Origin: Mangrovibrevibacter kandeliae
Lineage (GTDB): Bacteria; Pseudomonadota; Alphaproteobacteria; Rhizobiales; Rhizobiaceae
Reading direction: 5' to 3'
Assembly: GCF_024519155.1 (NCBI RefSeq)
Contig: NZ_JANIFJ010000001.1
Coordinates: 1,178,001-1,242,000, forward strand
Length of the DNA: 64,000 bases
This document shows positions 58,994 through 64,000 of the stretch, piece after piece (within the stretch, counting starts at the first letter, position 1; every line of letters begins with the position of its first letter). Both the position numbers and the translations under genes were made by a program. A model generated the notes under the pieces. It made no database searches. It was not told the DNA's origin and saw nothing but the letters and a program-made list of their open reading frames with translations.

Positions 58994-59350
58994 ATGGCAC
59001 TCAGGGTATGGGCCGGCCCGGGTTTCTTCCGCGTGGCGAAGCCCGGATATCAGGCTGACTCGACGAACGACTTCGACCTCATGTTCGCCGAATACCGAGA
59101 CAGCCTGGCCGCCGGGGTGAAGGGCATGGTCACCGTTCCCGCCACGTCCTTCGGTGAAATCCTGGTGCCGGACCCGGGCGTCATCACCTTCTACATTCTG
59201 TCGTGGGCGTACCCGCTGCCGTGGCCAAACAGGGACGCGTCCATGAACGTCTCGTTCAAGCAGGATCTGACCAGCATTCGGATGTATAACTCTGCGTCCG
59301 GCGCGAAGACGGTCAAATACATCCTCTTCAGAACCCGGAGTGCCGCCTGA
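58994..59350 (+). CDS. Tail-tip accessory protein, tandem paralogue 3
   Basis: A 118-residue shorter member: GPGFFRVAKPGYQADSTNDF opening, then an aromatic beta region (ITFYILSWAYPLPWPNRDAS). Three neighbouring members with a common start and divergent ends suggest duplication and diversification. Confidence 0.6.
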   Translation: MALRVWAGPGFFRVAKPGYQADSTNDFDLMFAEYRDSLAAGVKGMVTVPATSFGEILVPDPGVITFYILSWAYPLPWPNRDASMNVSFKQDLTSIRMYNSASGAKTVKYILFRTRSAA

Positions 59351-59973
59351 TGCTCATCGGCTATCGTCTCGCAGACGGCTTCATTCAGCAGACCGTGCAC
59401 GACCCTGTCGATATGACCTATGTCGAGCGCATGCAGAACGTCGGCTTGGGCGTGGTGCGGGTGCCGGACGACTTCGTGCCGGAAGTCGACCTCTTTTCCC
59501 GCTACGTCGATCTCGCATCGCTGCCCCAGCATCTTGCCGAGGCGACCGCCCTTGAGGCGAACAGCCTGCCCGTACCGGAGCCTTACACCATCGTGAGGGA
59601 GGACGGCTCCCAGGATGTCGTCATTCCTCCGATGCCCGAAGGCTTCCGGGTGACAAGACTTGTCGGCAGCACCGAGGTCATGATCTCGGATCAGCAGTAC
59701 GCGGATCATCTGGAGTCCGTCGCGACGGTGGTGCGGCAGCGGGAGGCGATCGAATTCGAGCTTTCCTCCACCGCGGTCATTGCCGATGGCGAGAGCACGA
59801 TCAGCATCACCGGGTTGCCCGCGCCGTGCACGGTGTTCGTCGACGACACGTCATACGACGTCGAGGACGGGCATTTCGACTTTGCGGCCGAGGATCCGGG
59901 CGAATACCTCATCACCGTCAGGGCGTGGCCGTTCCTCGACACGTCCTTCAGCATCACCGCGAGGGCCTCCTGA
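59350..59973 (+). CDS. Unknown tail protein with C-terminal Ig-like domain
   Basis: A 207-residue protein. The central part (ADHLESVATVVRQREAIEFE) leads into an Ig-like C-terminal domain (STISITGLPAPCTVFVDDTS, GHFDFAAEDPGEYLITVRAW). Such domains are common on phage tail appendages. Shares its first base with paralogue 3's stop. Confidence 0.62.
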   Translation: MLIGYRLADGFIQQTVHDPVDMTYVERMQNVGLGVVRVPDDFVPEVDLFSRYVDLASLPQHLAEATALEANSLPVPEPYTIVREDGSQDVVIPPMPEGFRVTRLVGSTEVMISDQQYADHLESVATVVRQREAIEFELSSTAVIADGESTISITGLPAPCTVFVDDTSYDVEDGHFDFAAEDPGEYLITVRAWPFLDTSFSITARAS

Positions 59974-59974
59974 C

Positions 59975-60388
59975 ATGCGCATCACCGGCAGCAAGCCGCG
60001 TCCGACTTCGGACGACGTGAACGCGGAGCGCGACCGGCGCATCGGGGCCGGCTTCGTCTTCCAAGGCCATCCGGTCGATTCCGGGCAGGATGCGCGCGAA
60101 AACATTGCGGGCGCGGCCATGGCAGCGCAGGACGCCAAGCTTCTCGGCGCCGTGCCTGGCGATCTCGCGTGGCAGCGACTGCTCGCGCCAGATACAGGCA
60201 CCGAAGTCTTCCTCTGGATCATGGCGGACAACACCCGCGTCACGCTCGACGCCGACCAGATGATTGCGATGGGCTACGCGGCGATGATGCACAAGCAGGG
60301 CCTGATCTTCGCAGCCCGGCAAATCAAGGACCGCCTCGCGGCCGGAGAGCGGATCATGGACGTCACCTCAGGGGATCTGTGGCCGTGA
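59975..60388 (+). CDS. DUF4376-like tail protein
   Basis: A 137-residue protein with ERDRRIGAGFVFQGHPVDSG, a WIMADNTRVTLDADQMIAMG core and a C-terminal helix. The AERDRRI...F...G and W...DN....L.A..M patterns are those of DUF4376, a module of tail fibre and tail assembly proteins. Confidence 0.75.
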   Translation: MRITGSKPRPTSDDVNAERDRRIGAGFVFQGHPVDSGQDARENIAGAAMAAQDAKLLGAVPGDLAWQRLLAPDTGTEVFLWIMADNTRVTLDADQMIAMGYAAMMHKQGLIFAARQIKDRLAAGERIMDVTSGDLWP

Positions 60389-60858
60389 CGGTGCCGCAGC
60401 GCTATCGCCGCATCGCTCAACCGGGCGACTGCAAGCTCAGCCTGCGCAGCAATGACCACGACGGCTGGCTTCTCCTGGATGGTCGAACAGTCGCCAAGAC
60501 CAACCTCCCGCTGCTGTTTCAGGCGATGGGATGGACGAACCCGACTGCGCAGCTCCCCGACTTCCGGGGCCGGCTGCCGGCGGGCGTCTCGGCGGGTGCA
60601 GTCGTCGGCGCCGCGAGCGGTGGGTCGACGGTTACGCTGGGGGTCGAGCATCTGCCAGCACATGCGCACGGCTACACCGACAGCACCGCGGTGGCGACGA
60701 GCCAATCAGGCGGGCTGTTGAGCGGGCTGGCCCCGCTGCTCAACGGCCTGACCTCGTCGGCAGCGAGCAAGACGACTGCCGCGGCGGGGCAGGGGCAGCC
60801 GGTGGCACTCCCGATGCCGCCGCATGTCGGCATCGGCATCTTCATCTTCGCGGGCTAG
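60385..60858 (+). CDS. Tail collar-domain protein
   Basis: A 157-residue fibre-type protein: DGWLLLDGRTVAKTNLPLLF, then LPDFRGRLPAG, and the terminal HLPAHAHGYTD with LPMPPHVGIGIFIFAG. This is the phage tail-collar pattern. GTG start overlaps the upstream stop. Confidence 0.82.
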   Translation: MTVPQRYRRIAQPGDCKLSLRSNDHDGWLLLDGRTVAKTNLPLLFQAMGWTNPTAQLPDFRGRLPAGVSAGAVVGAASGGSTVTLGVEHLPAHAHGYTDSTAVATSQSGGLLSGLAPLLNGLTSSAASKTTAAAGQGQPVALPMPPHVGIGIFIFAG

Positions 60859-60872
60859 ATCAAGGACTTTCC

Positions 60873-62369
60873 ATGCCGATCCAGGCACCTTACACGACCG
60901 GCACCGCCACGGTGACGGCGGGCAGCGCTATTGTGACCGGCACCGGCACGACCTGGGCGATCAGCTTGGTCAACGGCGGATTGTTCTCGAGCGGCGGCGT
61001 GTCCATCCCGATCCTCTCGGTCGAGTCGGACACGCAGCTGACGCTCGCCTACCCATGGCCGGACACGACCGGAACCAGCGCCTATGCGATCGACATGGGC
61101 AGAGCCGAGGCGGCCTTTGCCATCACGACGGCTCAGCGGCTCGCCGAGACGATCGCGATCCTCTCCGACTTCTCGCCGCTCGCCCGCACGTTCCTTGACG
61201 CTGAGGATAGCGCCACGGCGCTGGCGGCGCTCGGGGTGTCGAGCTTTGCGCAGTCGCTACTGGACGACCTGAACGCCTCCATAGCGTTGAGCACCCTCGG
61301 CGTATCTTCATTCGCCAAGACGCTGCTCGACGATGCCAACAGCTCCACCGCTCTGACGACGCTCGGGGTGTCCAATTTCGCCAAGACGTTCTTGGACGAC
61401 GCAGATGGCTGGACCGTGCTCACCACACTCGGCGCCACCAATTTCGGCAAGACTCTCCTGGTCAGCCCCGGCAGCTCGTCGGCCTTGAGCACACTCGGCG
61501 TCTCCGATTTCGGAAAGACGCTGCTCGATGACGCGGATGCCGGAACCGCGCTGACGACGCTCGGGGTCTCGGCCTTCGCAAAGACGATCCTCGGCGCCGC
61601 CGACGGTGCTGCGGCCCGCGCGACCCTCGGCATCACCACTGAACTGCCTCCCGGCTCTCTGTACGGCATGACGCTGGCCACGTCGGGAGGTGACGTGACG
61701 GTCACGACGGGCCGCTGCCGATCCTTCGACATCACCAGCGACATCGTGCTCAGCTCGAACATGACGAAGAGCTTCGGCCCGTGGTCTGCTGGCTCCGGCG
61801 CCGGCGGGCTCGATGCGGGGTCGGCCGCCGATGGCACCTACCATGTCTTCGCGATCATGCGCACGGACAACGGCGCGGTCGACGTGCTGCTGTCGACCTC
61901 GGCGACGTCGCCGACGATGCCGGGAAGCTACAACCGGCGACGCCGGATCGGGTCGGTCGTCAGGAGCGGCGGGGCGGTGCTCCTGTTCGTGCAGGACGGG
62001 GACCGCTTCTGGTATACGAACAACCCGATGCCTTCGGTGTCGAACACCAACGTTCCAAGCGCAAACGGATTGCTGTTGTCGCTACCGGTGCCGACAGGAA
62101 TCGGCGTGGATGTGGTCTACACCTACTGGTGGGCCGACACGAACTCGAACAACATCGTCTGGATGTCGAGCCCGCTCGTCCCGGATCTCGGCGTCTCAGC
62201 GACTGCCGGGCGGGCGGACAAGTACGGCACAGGCTCCGGCGGGCAGAAGACCCTGCGGACCAACACGTCGGGCCAGATCAGGGCGCGCGGGTCAGGCGGC
62301 TCAACCGGGCAGCTCTACATCATGGTCGACGGCTGGGTCGACGCGCGCGGCCGCTTTGGCGGCCCCTGA
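60873..62369 (+). CDS. Tail fibre protein with seven 21-residue repeats
   Basis: A 498-residue fibre. The N-terminal domain (about 1-80) resembles tail fibre adaptor modules (VTAGSAIVTGTGTTW). Residues about 105-255 are seven units of 21 residues of the form SFAKTLLDDANSSTALTTLG. The C-terminal 240 residues are beta-rich and aromatic, probably the receptor-binding head. ATG at 60873. Confidence 0.85.
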   Translation: MPIQAPYTTGTATVTAGSAIVTGTGTTWAISLVNGGLFSSGGVSIPILSVESDTQLTLAYPWPDTTGTSAYAIDMGRAEAAFAITTAQRLAETIAILSDFSPLARTFLDAEDSATALAALGVSSFAQSLLDDLNASIALSTLGVSSFAKTLLDDANSSTALTTLGVSNFAKTFLDDADGWTVLTTLGATNFGKTLLVSPGSSSALSTLGVSDFGKTLLDDADAGTALTTLGVSAFAKTILGAADGAAARATLGITTELPPGSLYGMTLATSGGDVTVTTGRCRSFDITSDIVLSSNMTKSFGPWSAGSGAGGLDAGSAADGTYHVFAIMRTDNGAVDVLLSTSATSPTMPGSYNRRRRIGSVVRSGGAVLLFVQDGDRFWYTNNPMPSVSNTNVPSANGLLLSLPVPTGIGVDVVYTYWWADTNSNNIVWMSSPLVPDLGVSATAGRADKYGTGSGGQKTLRTNTSGQIRARGSGGSTGQLYIMVDGWVDARGRFGGP

Positions 62370-62376
62370 TCGGACC

Positions 62377-62592
62377 TCAGCACGCGCAGCCCTGACCCTT
62401 GTTGCACTGCTTGTTGCGGGAGATGCAGCTGTCGCCGCACGGCTGCCCCTTCGAGCAGTGCTTGCAGCAGGAGTCCGCCACCCTCGGCGCGGTGCTCATG
62501 TTCGGGATGACAGGCGGCGCCAACAGATCCGTCAGGATCGACGGAAGCTGAGCCGGCGCCGCGAAGAGCGCGAGGGCGAGAAACAGGTGCAT
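62377..62592 (-). CDS. Antisense secreted Cys-rich peptide (moron 3)
   Basis: A 71-residue product with a signal peptide (HLFLALALFAAPAQLPS) and eight cysteines in its last 30 residues (CCKHCSKGQPCGDSC, then CNKGQGCAC). The motif C-x2-CSKGxxCGDSCISR recurs in small secreted alphaproteobacterial proteins. GGGAGG precedes the ATG. Opposite to the late operon. Confidence 0.68.
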   Translation of the reverse strand: MHLFLALALFAAPAQLPSILTDLLAPPVIPNMSTAPRVADSCCKHCSKGQPCGDSCISRNKQCNKGQGCAC

Positions 62593-62667
62593 GGTGTCCT
62601 CCCGGTTGTAGAGGGCAGGGGACCATAGGTCACACAGAGAGTCGAGAGCCGGCCCTCCGCCGGTGAC

Positions 62668-62693
62668 AGCCCGGCCATTGCGCCGGGCTTTTT
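62668..62693 (+). terminator. Intrinsic terminator after the fibre gene
   Basis: 8-bp stem AGCCCGGC/GCCGGGCT, 6-base loop, then TTTTT. It separates the fibre gene and moron 3 from the lysis genes. Confidence 0.72.
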
Positions 62694-62714
62694 CATTTCC
62701 GCAGGAGTAAGACG

Positions 62715-63719
62715 ATGACCGACTTCCGCGACTTCCGCGGCGGCGCGAAGCCGCTTGACGACATCGACCTGCCTCGCATCGGGTATCGCATCAAGGTCGG
62801 CGAGGACGAGATCCACGCCGTCATGGATGTGGAGGCCGCGGGCGGGGCGTGGGATGGCCAGAAGCGCCCGAAGATGCTGTTCGAGCCGCATCGGTTTTAC
62901 AAGAACGTGCCGCCGGAGAAGCTTGCGCAGGCCGTCGCGGCCGGGCTTGCGTATAAGACCTGGGGCGAGCAGCCCTATCCCAAGGACAGCTATCCGCGCC
63001 TGGTCGAGGCGATGAAGATCGACGAGACGGCGGCGCTGAAGTCCGCGTCATGGGGGCTCGGCCAGATCCTCGGCGAGAACCACGCCATGGTCGGCTATGA
63101 CGCGCCACAGGCGATGGTGCTGGCGTTCATGGAGGACGCCGAGACGCACCTCGACGCGATGGTCAGCTTCATCATCGCGGCACATCTCGACGACGAGTTG
63201 CGGGCGCACAACTGGGCAGCCTTCGCGCGGGGCTACAACGGCCCGCAGTACGCCAAGAACGCCTATCACACCAAGCTCGCGGCGGCCTTCGCCAAGTGGT
63301 CCAAGATCCGCGACACCGCATGGAGCCCGACGATGGATGCTGTCCCCGTTCCTGCGCCGGCTCCGATCGCATCGGATGTCGTCGCGGCCGTCACCGAGAC
63401 CGTCAAGGCTGCCGTGCAGGATGCCGTTCCGGCAGTCGTGCAGAAGCTGCCGGAGCCGATCGCGCTGCCGGTCCCAGCCGTCGCGGATCCGATCTCGGTC
63501 TACAACAAGGTGCTCGGCTCGCTGAAGGGATCGACACAGGGCGGCGGGGTCTTCGCCGCCGCGCTGCTGCTCGCCTACAAGTTCGACATCGTCCCGGAAG
63601 CGCTGAAGGAGCCCGAAGCGATGGCCGCCGTCGGCGTCATCGGCACCTGGCTGTTCACGACGGTGATGGGCGCGATCAAGACCTACAGCGCCCCGAAGAA
63701 CGCTGAGGCGTCGGCGTGA
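62715..63719 (+). CDS. N-acetylmuramidase endolysin with hydrophobic C-terminus
   Basis: A 334-residue peptidoglycan hydrolase. The N-terminal 170 residues fit the N-acetylmuramidase (DUF3380) family: MDVEAAGGAWDGQKRPKMLF with the catalytic Glu, FEPHRFYKNVP, KSASWGLGQILGENH and YNGPQYAKNAYHTKLAAAF. A long Pro/Ala/Val linker leads to two hydrophobic helices (GGGVFAAALLLAYKF, MAAVGVIGTWLFTTVMGA). The C-terminal helices could act in membrane release. Confidence 0.85.
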   Translation: MTDFRDFRGGAKPLDDIDLPRIGYRIKVGEDEIHAVMDVEAAGGAWDGQKRPKMLFEPHRFYKNVPPEKLAQAVAAGLAYKTWGEQPYPKDSYPRLVEAMKIDETAALKSASWGLGQILGENHAMVGYDAPQAMVLAFMEDAETHLDAMVSFIIAAHLDDELRAHNWAAFARGYNGPQYAKNAYHTKLAAAFAKWSKIRDTAWSPTMDAVPVPAPAPIASDVVAAVTETVKAAVQDAVPAVVQKLPEPIALPVPAVADPISVYNKVLGSLKGSTQGGGVFAAALLLAYKFDIVPEALKEPEAMAAVGVIGTWLFTTVMGAIKTYSAPKNAEASA

Positions 63720-64000
63720 CCGCCATCCCTGTCGGCGTGCGGGACGCCTTGAAGGTCACGCACCACACGCTCTCGTCGTCGCTGATCTCGCTGTGGGAGC
63801 AGTACCTCTACGGCGACGGCTGGCGCATCGTCGAACTCGTGATCGCCTCCTGGGTGATCTTGCGAGGCTTCGCCATCCTGTTCCTCGGCGGCATGGCGGC
63901 CTCCTACTACAGCGGCTTCCCGCTTCGGGACTGGCTGCTCGTATGGGGCGGGGCCGCGATCCTCATCGGCTGCGGCCGGGCGGCCGGCACCATCATCAAC
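63716..64000 (+). CDS. Holin-like membrane protein (partial, cut by window end)
   Basis: GTG at 63716 overlaps the endolysin stop. The visible 95 residues contain at least two membrane helices (LVIASWVILRGFAILFLGGM and WLLVWGGAAILIGCGRAA). Position after the endolysin suggests a holin, but the end is not seen. Confidence 0.55.
   Translation, partial: MTAIPVGVRDALKVTHHTLSSSLISLWEQYLYGDGWRIVELVIASWVILRGFAILFLGGMAASYYSGFPLRDWLLVWGGAAILIGCGRAAGTIIN

Noticed and set aside
61180-61640. CRISPR-like spaced repeats in the fibre gene
   Set aside because: 63-base periodicity follows codons, repeats are imperfect and translate into a conserved 21-residue unit; no spacers or leader.

Overview
The window is GC-rich DNA with GTG starts and many 4-base ATGA/GTGA overlaps. 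Families such as DUF6074-like, GapR-like and DUF1640-like proteins point to an alphaproteobacterium, most likely a Hyphomicrobiales relative; the species cannot be named from the sequence. Positions 1 to about 4400 are chromosome or decayed island. About 4400 to beyond 64000 is one large, apparently intact siphovirus-type prophage whose right end lies outside the window.

Left flank (1-4400): a hybrid sensor histidine kinase; a roughly 680-base gap with gene relics and a 40-residue Gly-rich ORF with its own terminator; a GC-poor DUF7946-like gene; and tRNA-Cys(GCA). One relic is the last codons of a phage tail-terminator gene matching the intact copy at 46034-46444, so an older phage once sat here.

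Early region (4510-24854): the leftward operon int-xis-HNH/DUF968-like-exonuclease-small genes-RecT/Bet-two unknowns is read away from a divergent control region at 11000-11200. To the right come a winged-helix replication protein with iteron-like repeats inside its gene, a LexA/CI-like repressor, a GapR/RMF-like fusion, an Acb2/Tad1-like anti-defence protein, an MT-A70 methyltransferase, a RuvC-like resolvase, a primase, a DnaA-domain-IV protein, a C5 methyltransferase and a DnaB helicase. A 16-bp palindrome, GTCGT-N6-ACGAC, recurs at five promoter regions and is the likely repressor operator.

Reversed module (24910-30180): a leftward gene set with an HTH protein, a complete phage-borne DnaN sliding clamp, a SAM methyltransferase and small membrane proteins. 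Several genes share a leader hairpin (CGCC-N6-GGCG, 18-25 nt before the start), and a second motif (CCCAYYGTAGCGRCAT) recurs in the gaps. This is the least explained part of the window.

Accessory region (30930-36819): small rightward genes, including a Gp37/Gp68-type (DUF5131) gene whose N-terminal part has been replaced by an antisense HNH endonuclease gene.

Late region (36894-64000): HNH, terminase, portal, protease, capsid, connectors, tail terminator, tail tube, tail chaperones with a GGGAAAC frameshift site, tape measure, tail tip, tail-tip accessory proteins, collar and fibre proteins, muramidase and a holin-like protein. Three small secreted or lipoprotein genes lie antisense within the late operon and look like lysogenic-conversion genes.
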